This document shows positions 35,437 through 44,685 of a stretch of 64,000 nt of DNA, in pieces. The DNA is from Aquincola agrisoli. Lineage in GTDB: Bacteria > Pseudomonadota > Gammaproteobacteria > Burkholderiales > Burkholderiaceae_C. The notes below the pieces were generated by a model that searched no databases, was not told the DNA's origin, and was given only the letters and a program-made list of their open reading frames with translations. Position numbers and translations under genes: made by a program. Location: NCBI RefSeq assembly GCF_036621135.1, contig NZ_JAZIBG010000009.1, forward strand, positions 62,001 through 126,000, in the 5' to 3' direction. Each line of letters starts with the position of its first letter. Position 1 is the stretch's first letter.

Positions 35437-36318
35437 TCAGCGCGCCAGCAGGCCCTCTCGCACCGTCGGATGGCGCAGGCGCACGCCCAGCTCGTGCGTG
35501 AGCCGCCGGTTGTCCAGCCGGCGCGACTCGGACAGGAAGCTCATCTGCACCGGCGACAGCCGCGCCGCGGCCTCGGCACGCGACAGCCGCGGCGGGCGCG
35601 GCAGGCCGTGCAGGTCGGCCACGAGGTCGAAGTAGTCGCCCATGCGCAGCTCGGTGTCGTCGCTGGCGTGGTAGATGCGCTGGGGCGCGCCGCGCAGCAG
35701 CGCCGCGACGCAGGCCCGCGCCAGGTCGTCGGCATGGATGTGGTTGGTGTAGACGTCGTCGACCGCGGCGAGCACCGGCGTGCCGCGACGCACGCGCTCG
35801 CGCGGATCGCCGCCCTCGCGGTCGAGCGCGTAGATGCCCGGCACGCGCAGCACGCAGACGGACGCCCCGGCCGCCCGCCCGAAGGCCCGCACCCGGCGTT
35901 CGGCATCGACCCGCCGCCGGCCGCGCGCGGTCGCGGGCCGCGGGGTGCGTGTCTCGTCGAAGCGCGCCCCGGCCGCGTCCCCGTACACGCCGCTGGTGCT
36001 GACGTAGACCAGCCGCTCCACCACGCCCGTGCGCGCGAGCGCCTGCAGCAGGTGGGCGGTGCGGCGGTCCGCCTCGCCCTGCGCGGGCGGCGGCGCCAGG
36101 TGCAGCACCCGCGGCGCCAGCCCCGCGGCACGCCGCAGGCTGGCAGCGTTGTCGAGGTCGGCCACCAGCGGCAGCGCGCCCGCGGCCCGCAGCTCGGCGC
36201 AGCGGGCCGGCTGCGAGGTCAGCGCCAGCACGCGCCAGCGGCGGCCCAGCAGGCGCAGCACGCGCAGGCCGACGTCGCCGCAGCCGACGATGAGCAGGTC
36301 AGGACGGTGGAGGCGCAT
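35437..36318 (-). CDS. NAD-dependent epimerase/SDR family protein
   Basis: A 293-residue protein of the extended SDR/YeeZ type. LLIVGCGDVGLRVLRLL is the nucleotide-binding loop; VYVSTSGVYGDAAG and VLRVPGIYALDR are the expected later strands, but the classic Tyr-x3-Lys dyad is not present, as in other YeeZ-like proteins. It probably binds NAD(P) and acts on a nucleotide sugar or related substrate; this is uncertain. Divergent from the flavoreductase, with 88 bases between starts. Confidence 0.85.
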   Translation of the reverse strand: MRLHRPDLLIVGCGDVGLRVLRLLGRRWRVLALTSQPARCAELRAAGALPLVADLDNAASLRRAAGLAPRVLHLAPPPAQGEADRRTAHLLQALARTGVVERLVYVSTSGVYGDAAGARFDETRTPRPATARGRRRVDAERRVRAFGRAAGASVCVLRVPGIYALDREGGDPRERVRRGTPVLAAVDDVYTNHIHADDLARACVAALLRGAPQRIYHASDDTELRMGDYFDLVADLHGLPRPPRLSRAEAAARLSPVQMSFLSESRRLDNRRLTHELGVRLRHPTVREGLLAR

Positions 36319-36406
36319 GGCGAGACGGGGACGGGCGGAGGGTCGGGAGGGGGCGGGCACAATCGGCCGGACGAGTTTAGAGGCCGCGTATCCCTTCGCT
36401 TCCATC

Positions 36407-37468
36407 ATGACGTTTTCCATCTCCGTGCAGCCCGCCGGCGTGTCGTTCGACGTGCCGCGCGACGACACCATCCTCGCCGCCGCCATCCGCTCCGGCATCG
36501 GGCTGCCCTACGGCTGCAAGGACGGTGCCTGCGGCTCCTGCAAGAGCCGCCTGCTCGAAGGCCGCGTGATCCACGGCGCCCACCAGGTCAAGGCGCTGAC
36601 GCCGGCCGAGGAGGAGCAGGGCCTGATCCTCACCTGCTGCGCGACGCCGCAGACCGATTGCGTGCTGGAGGCGCGCACGGTGCCGGGCGCCGGCGAGTTC
36701 CCGGTGCTGAAGATGCCCGCCCGCGTCAGCACGCTGGAGCGTGCCGCGCCCGACGTGATCGTCATGCGCCTGCAGCTGCCGGCCAACGTGGCCTTCCAGT
36801 ACCACGCGGGGCAGTACGTCGAGTTCATCCTGCGCGACGGGGCCCGCCGCAGCTACAGCATGGCCAACGCGCCGCTGACCCCCCGGCCGGCGGCCGGCGG
36901 CACGCCGCCGCCCGCCGGCTCGATCGAGCTGCACCTGCGCCACCTGCCCGGCGGCAAGTTCACCGACCACGTGTTCGGCGCGATGAAGGAACGCGAGATC
37001 CTGCGGATCGAAGGCCCCTTCGGCAGCTTCTTCCTGCGCGAGGAGAGCGACAAGCCGATGGTGCTGCTGGCCTCGGGCACCGGCTTCGCACCGATCAAGG
37101 CGATCGTCGAGCTGATGCAGGCCAAGGGCATCACCCGGCCGGCCCGGCTGTACTGGGGTTGCCGCAGCCGTGCCGACCTCTACCTGCACGACTGGGCCGT
37201 GCAGGCCGCGGCCGCGCTGCCGAACCTCGAGTACATCCCGGTGCTGAGCGAGGCCCGGCCCGAGGACGGCTGGACCGGGCGCACCGGCTTCGTCCACCAG
37301 GCGGTGATGGCCGACCTGCCGGACCTCTCGGGCTGGCAGGTCTATGCCTGCGGCGCGCCGGTGATGGTCGAGTCGGCGCAGCGCGACCTCGTCGCGCAGT
37401 GCCGCCTGCCGGAAGAGGAGTTCTACGCCGACGCCTTCACCAGCGAGGCGGACAAGCACGAGGTCTGA
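36407..37468 (+). CDS. CDP-6-deoxy-delta-3,4-glucoseen reductase-like flavoreductase
   Basis: A 353-residue electron-transfer protein. Residues about 1-90 form a plant-type [2Fe-2S] ferredoxin domain with Cys ligands in GCKDGACGSCKS and the later LTCC; residues 100-225 are the FAD-binding barrel (RRSYSMANAP); residues 230-345 the NAD(P)H domain (LLASGTGFAPIKAI, VYACGAP, with a C-terminal FYADAFT). Widespread Burkholderiales genes of this layout are named after the ascarylose enzyme though their real partner oxygenase or dehydratase is usually unknown. No partner is nearby. Confidence 0.9.
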   Translation: MTFSISVQPAGVSFDVPRDDTILAAAIRSGIGLPYGCKDGACGSCKSRLLEGRVIHGAHQVKALTPAEEEQGLILTCCATPQTDCVLEARTVPGAGEFPVLKMPARVSTLERAAPDVIVMRLQLPANVAFQYHAGQYVEFILRDGARRSYSMANAPLTPRPAAGGTPPPAGSIELHLRHLPGGKFTDHVFGAMKEREILRIEGPFGSFFLREESDKPMVLLASGTGFAPIKAIVELMQAKGITRPARLYWGCRSRADLYLHDWAVQAAAALPNLEYIPVLSEARPEDGWTGRTGFVHQAVMADLPDLSGWQVYACGAPVMVESAQRDLVAQCRLPEEEFYADAFTSEADKHEV

Positions 37469-37491
37469 GCCGCGCGGGCCGCTGCGGCTCA
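37466..37491. terminator. Hairpin spanning two convergent stop codons
   Basis: TGAGCCGC and GCGGCTCA form perfect 8-bp arms around a 10-nt loop. The left arm begins with the TGA of the flavoreductase and the right arm ends with the TCA (TGA on the other strand) of the DUF1624 gene. It may act as a bidirectional terminator, although no T-run follows. Confidence 0.4.
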
Positions 37492-38220
37492 GCGCCGCAG
37501 CGCGTCGGCCAGCAACAGCAGGCCGATCAGCACCGGCTGGTGCAGCATGTAGAAGGTCAGCGGCCAGCGGCCCAGCGCCGCCAGGCCGCGCAGCGGCCGC
37601 GGCAGCCGCCCCATCAGCCACGCGGGCCGGCTGGCGGCCAGCCACTGGCCGGCCGCCAGGCCCCACCACACGACGCCGAGCCACGGCAGCAGCGGCACGT
37701 AGTCCTCGACCGCCGGCTTGTGCGTGACCAGGCCGATCCAGTCGGTCCAGCGCGAATCGAAGAACGGATGCTGCACCCACTGCGGCAGCAGCACCGCCGC
37801 CAGGCCGGCCGGCCACAGCCAGGCCCCCGCGCGCGCCGTCAGCCGCGTGACGACCAGCATCACCGCCAGCCCATGCAGCACGCCGAAGCTGATGAAGGAG
37901 GCCGGGAACATGAACCACGAGCCCACGCTCACCAGCAGCGCGCAGCCGGCCAGTTGCAGCCAGCGCCGCCAGAAGCGCCCCCAGCGCTGGCCCTGCCGCA
38001 GCGCCAGCGCCTGCGACACGCCCGCGCAGGCGAGGAACAGGCTGACGATGCACAGCCGCTGCAGCGTCCAGCGCGGATCGTTGTAGAAGTCCTGCGGCGG
38101 GATGAAGCGCAGGAAGTTCAGGTCGAAGCAGAAGTGGAACGCCGCCATCCAGACCATCGCCGCGCCGCGCAGGGCGTCGAGCCGGTCGGCACGGCCGGCC
38201 TGCGCCGGCAGGGCGGCCAT
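37489..38220 (-). CDS. DUF1624 membrane protein (heparan-alpha-glucosaminide acetyltransferase-like)
   Basis: A 243-residue protein with about seven hydrophobic helices. RLDALRGAAMVWMAAFHFCFDLNFL near the N-terminus is the family hallmark, with the conserved His in AFHF and a second in FYMLHQPVLIGLLL near the C-terminus. Related eukaryotic proteins move acetyl groups across membranes; a bacterial role in surface-glycan acetylation is plausible but not shown. Its start lies one base past the stop of the TerB-like gene, so they are likely one unit. Confidence 0.88.
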   Translation of the reverse strand: MAALPAQAGRADRLDALRGAAMVWMAAFHFCFDLNFLRFIPPQDFYNDPRWTLQRLCIVSLFLACAGVSQALALRQGQRWGRFWRRWLQLAGCALLVSVGSWFMFPASFISFGVLHGLAVMLVVTRLTARAGAWLWPAGLAAVLLPQWVQHPFFDSRWTDWIGLVTHKPAVEDYVPLLPWLGVVWWGLAAGQWLAASRPAWLMGRLPRPLRGLAALGRWPLTFYMLHQPVLIGLLLLADALRR

Positions 38221-38221
38221 G

Positions 38222-38677
38222 TCAGAGCCCCTGTGCCGCCTGAGCCCGCATCTTCGCGTGCACGTAGGCGCCGTGCGGGATGTGCAGCAGGTCGGCGAGC
38301 CGGCGCATCACATGGTTCTCGTGCGCGCTGAGCACGCCATCGGCATAGGCCACGCGCCACATGTGCTCGACCATGCGCAGCTTCTGCGGCATGTCGAAGC
38401 CGTCGTTGATCATCGACGTGAACCGGAAATAGTCGCTGGCCTCGCGGGAGGCCTGGTGGGCCAGCGCCACCAGCTGCGCCAGCTCGTCGTCGGCCAGGTG
38501 GAACTTGTCGCGCAGTCCGGCGATGACGGCGTCGCGCTCCGCATCGGACATCTCCGCGTCGGCGCGCATCACCTCCACCAGCATCACCGCGGTGGCCAGC
38601 TCCAGCTGGTGCGGCGCGCCGCCGCCGGCCGCCGGCGTGCGCAGGGCGTCGAACAGCTCTTTCAGGGTCTTCAGCAT
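38222..38677 (-). CDS. TerB-like (tellurite resistance/DjlA-type) helical protein
   Basis: A 151-residue all-helical protein: LATAVMLVEVMRADAEMSDAERDAVIAGL and MVEHMWRVAYADGVLSAHENHVMRRLADLLHI are the two repeats of the TerB fold, with the acidic residues that bind metal in TerB (RADAEM-D and YADG-S-HE). The family is found in tellurite and stress contexts but most members have unknown roles. It overlaps the MaoC gene end by seven bases. Confidence 0.88.
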   Translation of the reverse strand: MLKTLKELFDALRTPAAGGGAPHQLELATAVMLVEVMRADAEMSDAERDAVIAGLRDKFHLADDELAQLVALAHQASREASDYFRFTSMINDGFDMPQKLRMVEHMWRVAYADGVLSAHENHVMRRLADLLHIPHGAYVHAKMRAQAAQGL

Positions 38678-39570
38678 CGGCGCAGGTTAACCGCTGCGAG
38701 GCCGGTGGGCCGCAGGGCCCCGTCGAAGTGCAGCACGCCGGCGGCCAGCACCGGTCGGCCTCCTTCCGCCCTGGCGGAAAACCTGAGCGCCTGGTCCGCC
38801 CGGACCGCGTCGATGGCCAGCGTTTCGCCGGGCCACACCGGCCCGGTGAACCGCGCCTCCACGCCGCGCACCGCGCCGGCATCAAGCCGGAACTCGGACA
38901 GCAGGCGCCGCACCGCCGTGCCCAGGCTGCAGAGCCCGTGCAGGATCGGCCGGCCATGCCCCGCCCGTTCGGCGACGAGCGGGTCGCTGTGCAGCGGATT
39001 GACGTCGCCCGCGAGCCGGTACAGCAGCGCCTGGTCCGGCCTCGTCGGGGCCAGGATGCGCCGCACGGCCGGCGCATCCGGCCCGGGCGCCTCGACCTCC
39101 TGCGCCGTCCGGCCCGGCAGCCTCGCCCCATCGGCGCACCGACGCACGAAGAGCGTGGACCGGGCCTGCGCGACGAGGGACCCCCGCGGGCTCCTCAGGT
39201 CCGAGTCCACGTGCACCAGCGTCCCCGAGCGCTTGGGCTCGACCGCGCCGATGGCGGCGCTGACGGCCACGGTGCCGTCGATGTCCAGCGGCTGGTGCAG
39301 GCTCAGGCGCTGGCCGGCATGCACGATGTCGGAGAGGTCGACATCGCCGAAGCCTGGACGCAGCGCCGCGCGTTGCACGAGGGTCAGCGCAAACGTCGGC
39401 AGCACCTTCAGTGCCACGCCGGTGCTGTTCTCGGTCGTGTACTCGAGCTCCTGGCAGGCATCGGCCTGGCCGGCCCCGACGCCGAGCGCGTAGAGCATCA
39501 CGTCGCGTGCCGACCAGTGCACCTCGCGCGGGCCGAGCGACCGGCCCACGCTGCCGAGGTCGACGGCCAT
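38671..39570 (-). CDS. MaoC-like acyl-CoA hydratase (double hot-dog)
   Basis: A 299-residue double hot-dog protein. The N-terminal half (SARDVMLYALGVGAGQADACQELEYTTENSTGVALKVLPTFAL) is the inactive-type fold found in peroxisomal-type hydratases; the C-terminal half has the MaoC hydratase motif with catalytic Asp/His in LAGDVNPLHSDPLVAERAGHGRPILHGLC. It probably hydrates (2E)-enoyl-CoA to (R)-3-hydroxyacyl-CoA. It is the last gene of the acyl-CoA operon, overlapping the enoyl-CoA hydratase stop (TGATG). Confidence 0.9.
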   Translation of the reverse strand: MAVDLGSVGRSLGPREVHWSARDVMLYALGVGAGQADACQELEYTTENSTGVALKVLPTFALTLVQRAALRPGFGDVDLSDIVHAGQRLSLHQPLDIDGTVAVSAAIGAVEPKRSGTLVHVDSDLRSPRGSLVAQARSTLFVRRCADGARLPGRTAQEVEAPGPDAPAVRRILAPTRPDQALLYRLAGDVNPLHSDPLVAERAGHGRPILHGLCSLGTAVRRLLSEFRLDAGAVRGVEARFTGPVWPGETLAIDAVRADQALRFSARAEGGRPVLAAGVLHFDGALRPTGLAAVNLRRC

Positions 39571-40349
39571 CAGGCCTTCCGGTGCCGGAGGTAGGGGGCC
39601 ATGAACCGTGCCGGCTCGCCGGTCGCGAAGGCGGATGCGAACTCGTCGACGCCGCGCCGGATGGCGGTGTCCAGGTCCTGCGCCTGCCACTCCCGCAGCA
39701 GCCGCTTCTGCTGGCGCAGCACGTGCGCCCCGCACGAGGCAAAACTGCCCGCCTGGCGCGCCACCTCGTCGTCCAGGCGGTCCAGCGGCACCACGCCGTC
39801 GACCAGGGCCCACGACAGCGCCTGCGCGGCGTCGATGTTCTCGCCGGTGAGCAGCAGCCAGCCCGCGCGGGCCTGCCCGATCAGCCGCGGCAGCAGGGCT
39901 GCATGGATGATGGACGGGATGCCGACCTTGACCTCGGGCATGCCGAACTGCGCACGGTTGGAGGCGATGCGCACGTCGCACGCCGCCGCCAGCTCCAGGC
40001 CGCCGCCCAGCGTCCAGCCCGCGAGCCGCGCGATCACCGGCACGGGGCACTGCCGCACCGCCTCGCAGAGCTGCCGCAGCCCCTCGATGAACGTGCGTGC
40101 GGACTCGGGCACCAGGGTGCCCATCTCCTTGATGTCGGCGCCTGCCACGAACGCCTTGTCGCCCGTGCCCCGGAGCACGACGGCACGCAGGTCCTCTCGG
40201 TCGGCGAGGCGCTCGAAGGCCCCGCGCAGGTCCGCGATGACCGGCGTGCCCAGGAGGTTCAGGCTGCCCGCGTTGCGGATGGTGACGGTCGCGACGCCCT
40301 GGCCGTCCACGTCGACGGCCGCATGCGTCCACTCGGGAGTGGCATTCAT
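39570..40349 (-). CDS. Enoyl-CoA hydratase/isomerase family protein
   Basis: A 259-residue crotonase-fold enzyme. The CoA oxyanion-hole blocks FVAGADIKEMGTL and AGWTLGGGLELAAACDVRIAS are present, with PEVKVGIPSIIHAALLPRLIGQARAGWLLLTGE following. The usual first catalytic Glu region reads LGGGLELAAA; the second is in FGMPEVKVGI. Hydration of a 2-enoyl-CoA is likely; the precise acyl chain is unknown. It lies between a Bug receptor gene and the MaoC gene in the same operon, so the operon holds hydratases of both stereochemical types. Confidence 0.9.
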   Translation of the reverse strand: MNATPEWTHAAVDVDGQGVATVTIRNAGSLNLLGTPVIADLRGAFERLADREDLRAVVLRGTGDKAFVAGADIKEMGTLVPESARTFIEGLRQLCEAVRQCPVPVIARLAGWTLGGGLELAAACDVRIASNRAQFGMPEVKVGIPSIIHAALLPRLIGQARAGWLLLTGENIDAAQALSWALVDGVVPLDRLDDEVARQAGSFASCGAHVLRQQKRLLREWQAQDLDTAIRRGVDEFASAFATGEPARFMAPYLRHRKA

Positions 40350-40360
40350 GGTGTTCTCTT

Positions 40361-41335
40361 TCACATCTTCTCGAAGCCGATGTCCTGGACGAGCTGCTTC
40401 CATCGGCCGTTCTCGCGCTGCACCAACGCAGTGAACGCCGCGCGCGACATCGGGCTGGGAAGCGCACCCTGTTTCTCGATGGCGGCCACCACGTCGGGTT
40501 CCGCCAGCACGGCCCGCACGGCCTGGTTGAGCACGTCGAGCACGGCCTCGGGTGTCCCGGCCGGCGCGCCGATGCCGAACCAGGACGGCGTGTTGAGCTG
40601 CGGCAGGCCGGCTTGCGCATACGTCGGCACCTGCGGCAGCAGCTTCAGGCGGGACGGCGCGGCCACCGCCAGCGCGCGCGTCTGCCCCGCCGCCAGCATG
40701 CCGGCCGACGACGGGATGTTGTCGAACACCACGTCGATCTGCCCGGCCACCAGGTCGACGAGCGCCGGCCCCAGGCCCTTGTACGGCACATGCAGCATCT
40801 GCGTGCCGGTGACGTGCTTGAAGATCTCGCCGTTCAGGTGGCTCAGGCCGCCGTTGCCCGAGGAGCCGAAGGAATGCTTGTCGGGGTTGGCCTTCAACAG
40901 CGCGATCAGCCCCTGCAGGTCCTGCACCGGCAGCTTCGGGTTGACCACCAGCACGTTCGGCACATCGGCGATGTTGCTGATGGGGGCGAAGTCCTTCACC
41001 GGGTCGTACGCCGTCTTCTGGTAGACGTTCGGGTTCACGGCGTGCGAGCTCTCGACGAGCATGACCAGCGTGTAGCCGTCGGCGGGCTGCCTGGCGGCGT
41101 GGGCCGTGCCCAGTCCGCCGCCGGTGCCGGGGCGGTTTTCCACCAGGACACTCTGCTTGAATGCCGCCTGCAGCCGTGTGGCGACGATGCGGGCCAGGAG
41201 GTCGGTCGTGCCGCCCGGGGCATACGGGACGATGAGCCTGACCGGCTTGTCCGGGTAACCCGCTGCCCGGGCGGGCCCGGTGGCGCAGGTGCAGGCCAGG
41301 GCCATGCCGGCCTGCAGGAGATCGCGTCTGTTCAT
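40361..41335 (-). CDS. Bug-family receptor in the acyl-CoA operon
   Basis: A 324-residue periplasmic receptor: signal MNRRDLLQAGMALACTCATGPARAA, then VRLIVPYAPGGTTDLLARIVATRL, VENRPGTGGGLGTAHAARQPADGYTL and YDPVKDFAPISNIA. It sits inside the operon, its ATG overlapping the stop of the class III CoA-transferase (ATGA), which argues that it captures the operon's carboxylic acid substrate. There is no TctAB partner here. Confidence 0.92.
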   Translation of the reverse strand: MNRRDLLQAGMALACTCATGPARAAGYPDKPVRLIVPYAPGGTTDLLARIVATRLQAAFKQSVLVENRPGTGGGLGTAHAARQPADGYTLVMLVESSHAVNPNVYQKTAYDPVKDFAPISNIADVPNVLVVNPKLPVQDLQGLIALLKANPDKHSFGSSGNGGLSHLNGEIFKHVTGTQMLHVPYKGLGPALVDLVAGQIDVVFDNIPSSAGMLAAGQTRALAVAAPSRLKLLPQVPTYAQAGLPQLNTPSWFGIGAPAGTPEAVLDVLNQAVRAVLAEPDVVAAIEKQGALPSPMSRAAFTALVQRENGRWKQLVQDIGFEKM

Positions 41336-42555
41336 GATGAGGAGGTGGAGGGGTGGCGGGTGGCGGGGGCGCTCTGCTCGAGGCCCGCAGGGGGTGGCAG
41401 GTGCAAGGCGCCGGACAGCAACGGCGGCGCCAGCACCGAGGACGGATTCCTGCCGCTTCCGCTCAACATCGGGTTGCGGACCGTGGGCACCTCGCCGAGC
41501 CGGGGGTCGTGCACGACCTGCAGCAGCCGGCGGTGCTTCACCTGCGGGTGCGCGAAGACTTCCTGCAGGCTGTGGATCGGGCCCCAGGGCACGTTGGCCT
41601 GGTCGAAGGCGTCGGTCCACGCGCGGCGGGTGCGCGTGGGAAAGGCCTCCTGCAGCAGCCCCCGCAGCGCCGGCAGGTTCACGATGCGCAGCGCATTGCT
41701 TCGGAACCGGGGGTCGTCCGCCCACTCGGGATGGCCGGCCACCGCGCAGAAGCGCCGGAACTGGCCGTCGTTGCCGATGGCGAGGATCAGGTGCCCGTCC
41801 GCGCAGCGGAACACCTCGTAGGGCGCGCAGTTCGGGTGGGCGTTGCCGCTGCGCTCGGGGTTCTTGCCGGAGACGAGGTAGTTGGCGCCCTGGTTGGCGT
41901 TCATGGCCACGGCCACGTCGAGCAGCGCGATGTCGATGTACTGCCCCCGCCCCGTCGTGTGCCGCTGGAACAGCGCGGCAAGCAGGGCGGAAGTGGCGTA
42001 CAGGCCCGTGGACAGGTCGATGACGGCCACGCCGGTGCGCAGCGGGCCCGCGCCCGGCTCGCCGTCGGGCTGGCCGGTGTAGCTCATCAGGCCGCCCATG
42101 CCCTGGAAGACGTAGTCGTAGCCGGGCTTGTCCGCCATGGGCCCGGTCTGGCCGTAGCCGGTGATCGACAGGTAGACGAGCCGGGGGTTCAGGGCCTGCA
42201 GGCTCGGGAAGTCGAGACCGTACTTCGCCAGTGATCCGGCCTTGTAGTTCTCCACCAGCACGTCGGCGTCCCGGACGAGCTCGCGGATGGCCGCGGCGCC
42301 TTCCGCCGAGGAGAAGTCGACGGCGACCGAGACCTTGCCCCGGTTGCAGCACGAGAAGTAGGCCGAGAGCTGCTCGCCCGTCGCTTTGTCTTCCAGGTAC
42401 GGCGGCCCCCACTGGCGGGTGTCGTCGCCGCGGCCGGGCTGCTCGACCTTGATGACCTCGGCCCCGAGGTCGGCCAGGTTCTGCGTGCACCAGGGCCCGG
42501 CCAGGATGCGGGACAGGTCGATGACTTTGATGCCGGCAAGGGCGTTGTCGAGCAT
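41332..42555 (-). CDS. CaiB/BaiF (class III) CoA-transferase
   Basis: A 407-residue CoA-transferase. Family blocks: GIKVIDLSRILAGPWCTQNLADLGAEVIKVE, LVYLSITGYGQTGPMADKPGYDYVFQGMGGLMSYTGQPDGEP and GQYIDIALLDVAVAMNANQ. The catalytic Asp is expected in the GYDYVFQG segment. It should activate a carboxylic acid by moving CoA from a donor such as succinyl-CoA. The C-terminal tail is Ser/Pro-rich and a little longer than usual, running into the Bug receptor start. Confidence 0.92.
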   Translation of the reverse strand: MLDNALAGIKVIDLSRILAGPWCTQNLADLGAEVIKVEQPGRGDDTRQWGPPYLEDKATGEQLSAYFSCCNRGKVSVAVDFSSAEGAAAIRELVRDADVLVENYKAGSLAKYGLDFPSLQALNPRLVYLSITGYGQTGPMADKPGYDYVFQGMGGLMSYTGQPDGEPGAGPLRTGVAVIDLSTGLYATSALLAALFQRHTTGRGQYIDIALLDVAVAMNANQGANYLVSGKNPERSGNAHPNCAPYEVFRCADGHLILAIGNDGQFRRFCAVAGHPEWADDPRFRSNALRIVNLPALRGLLQEAFPTRTRRAWTDAFDQANVPWGPIHSLQEVFAHPQVKHRRLLQVVHDPRLGEVPTVRNPMLSGSGRNPSSVLAPPLLSGALHLPPPAGLEQSAPATRHPSTSSS

Positions 42556-42575
42556 GGGGGTCTCCAAGGAAGTCG

Positions 42576-44681
42576 TCAGAAGCCGGCCTGGCCGTCGGCC
42601 ACGAGCCGCTGGATCAGCGGCGCCGGCGTCCACTGCGCGCCGTGCGCCGCCTCCAGCGCCCGCAGGCGTGCGAGTACCGCTTCCAGGCCCAGCGTGCCGG
42701 CGTAGTGCATCGGCCCGCCGCGCCATGCGGGGAAGCCGTAGCCGTGCACGTACACGACGTCGATGTCCGACGCCCGGCGGGCGATGCCGTCGTCCAGGAT
42801 GCGGGCCCCTTCGTTGACCAGGGCGAGCACGCAGCGCTCGACGATCTCCTCGTCGGTGAACGCGCGTCGCGTGAAACCCGCCTCCGCGCCGGCGGCCTCG
42901 ATGATGGCCATCGCCTGCGGATCGGGTTGCGGGAGGCGGCTGCCGTTGTCGTAGCGGTAGTAGCCCGCGCCGGTCTTCTGCCCCAGCCGGCCCGCCTCGC
43001 AGATGCGGTCGGCCACGCGCGGATACCGCAGGCCCGGCGGCCAGGTGGCCAGAAGCCTCTGGCGCGTCGCCCAGTTGATGTCCAGCCCCGCGAGGTCGGC
43101 CATGGCGAGCGGGCCCATCGCCATGCCGAACCGCTTCATGGCCGCGTCAATCTGCTCGGGCCGGGCGCCCTCCTCCAGCATGAACCAGGCTTCGCGCCAG
43201 TAGCCGGTCAGCATGCGGTTGCCGACGAAGCCCTCGCAGACGCCCACCAGCACCGGGATCTTGCCGATGGCCTGGGCCATGGCCATGCAGCGCGCGATCA
43301 CGGCGTCGGAGGTGCGCTCGCCGCGCACCACCTCCAGCAGGCGCATCACGTTGGCCGGGCTGAAGAAGTGCAGGCCGATGACGTCCTCGGGGCGGCCGGT
43401 CGCCGACGCGATGCGGTCGATGTCGAGCCGCGAGGTGTTGCTCGCCAGGATGGCGCCGGGCTTGCACAGGGTGTCGAGGCGGCCGAAGAGCTCCTGCTTG
43501 ACGGCCATGTCCTCGAACACGGCCTCGATCACCAGGTCGGCCTCGGCCACGTCCTCCAGGCGGAGGCTGGAGCGGATGCGCGCGAGGCGGGCCTCCACCT
43601 CGGCCGGCGACAGCTTGCCCTTCTCCACCGTCACGCCGTAGTTGCGGCGGACGAGCGACAGGCCCCGATCCAGGGCCGCCTGGTCGCGCTCCACCAGCGT
43701 GACCGGGAGGCCGGCGTTCGCGAAGGCCATGGCGATGCCGCCCCCCATGGTGCCGGCGCCGAGCACGGCCACCGAAGCGATGGCCGGCGTGTCGGCGGGG
43801 ATGCGCGCTTCGAACTTCGGCGCCTGGCGTTCGGCGAAGAAGAGATGGCGCAGCGCGTGCGACTCCGGGCCCGCCACGAGCTTCAGGAACACCTCGCATT
43901 CCAGGTCGAGCCCGTGTGCCAGCTCGTGCTGGCAGGCCATCTCGACACAATCGACCGCAGCCTTCTGGGCCTTGTGGTTGCGCGCCCTGGGATCGAGGCC
44001 GGCGCGCACGGCGGCGAAGTCCACCTCGTCGAGCGCCGGCATGCGGCCGTGCAGATCGGGCAGGCTGCCCTCGGCGGCCGCCTGCTCGAGCGCAAACGCC
44101 GTGGCGAATGCCAGCAGCTGTCCCTGCGCGACGGCATCCACGAGCCCCAGGGCGCAGGCCTTCGCGGCATCCACTGGCCTGCCCTGCACGATCATTTCCA
44201 GCGCGGCGCGCGCCCCGATGAGCCGGGGCAGGCGCTGCGTGCCACCGCCGCCCGGGACCAGGCCCAGCTGCACCTCGGGCAGGCCCAGCGACGCCTGCGC
44301 GCTCGCCACGCGGAAGTGGCAGGCCAGGGCCAGCTCGAGCCCGCCGCCCAGCGCAGCGCCGTGGATGGCCGCGACGACCGGCTTGTTCGCATGCCGGATC
44401 AGCGCCTGGACGTCGCGCGACAGCGGAAGTTCGGCGGCCGCCGGCGTGTTGAACTGGCGGATGTCGGCGCCGCCGCAGAACATGCTGCCCGCCCCCGCGA
44501 TGACGACGGCACGCACCTGCGGCTCGGCGATCGCGTACTCGAGGCCGCGGAACAGGCCCGCCCGCACGGTATTGCCCAGGCCGTTGACCGGCGGGTTGTC
44601 GATGGTCAGGACGACCACCCCGTCCTGCGTGTGCAGGCGGACGGTGTCGGAGAGGGTGTCGGGTGCTTCGGTCGTCATCAT
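42576..44681 (-). CDS. Bifunctional enoyl-CoA hydratase/3-hydroxyacyl-CoA dehydrogenase
   Basis: A 701-residue fusion of the FadJ/FadB type. N-terminal crotonase domain (about 10-200): CGGADIRQF and GAALGGGLELALACHFRVAS with PEVQLGLVPGGGGTQRLPRLIG. NAD-binding dehydrogenase domain from about 300: VAVLGAGTMGGGIAMAFANAGLPVTLVE, then EAVFEDMAVKQELF and the catalytic His in GLHFFSPANVM; C-terminal dehydrogenase repeats follow (GYGFPAWRGGPM). It should convert enoyl-CoA to 3-ketoacyl-CoA in two steps. Its start is just past the acyl-CoA dehydrogenase remnant. Confidence 0.94.
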   Translation of the reverse strand: MMTTEAPDTLSDTVRLHTQDGVVVLTIDNPPVNGLGNTVRAGLFRGLEYAIAEPQVRAVVIAGAGSMFCGGADIRQFNTPAAAELPLSRDVQALIRHANKPVVAAIHGAALGGGLELALACHFRVASAQASLGLPEVQLGLVPGGGGTQRLPRLIGARAALEMIVQGRPVDAAKACALGLVDAVAQGQLLAFATAFALEQAAAEGSLPDLHGRMPALDEVDFAAVRAGLDPRARNHKAQKAAVDCVEMACQHELAHGLDLECEVFLKLVAGPESHALRHLFFAERQAPKFEARIPADTPAIASVAVLGAGTMGGGIAMAFANAGLPVTLVERDQAALDRGLSLVRRNYGVTVEKGKLSPAEVEARLARIRSSLRLEDVAEADLVIEAVFEDMAVKQELFGRLDTLCKPGAILASNTSRLDIDRIASATGRPEDVIGLHFFSPANVMRLLEVVRGERTSDAVIARCMAMAQAIGKIPVLVGVCEGFVGNRMLTGYWREAWFMLEEGARPEQIDAAMKRFGMAMGPLAMADLAGLDINWATRQRLLATWPPGLRYPRVADRICEAGRLGQKTGAGYYRYDNGSRLPQPDPQAMAIIEAAGAEAGFTRRAFTDEEIVERCVLALVNEGARILDDGIARRASDIDVVYVHGYGFPAWRGGPMHYAGTLGLEAVLARLRALEAAHGAQWTPAPLIQRLVADGQAGF

Positions 44682-44685
44682 GGCT

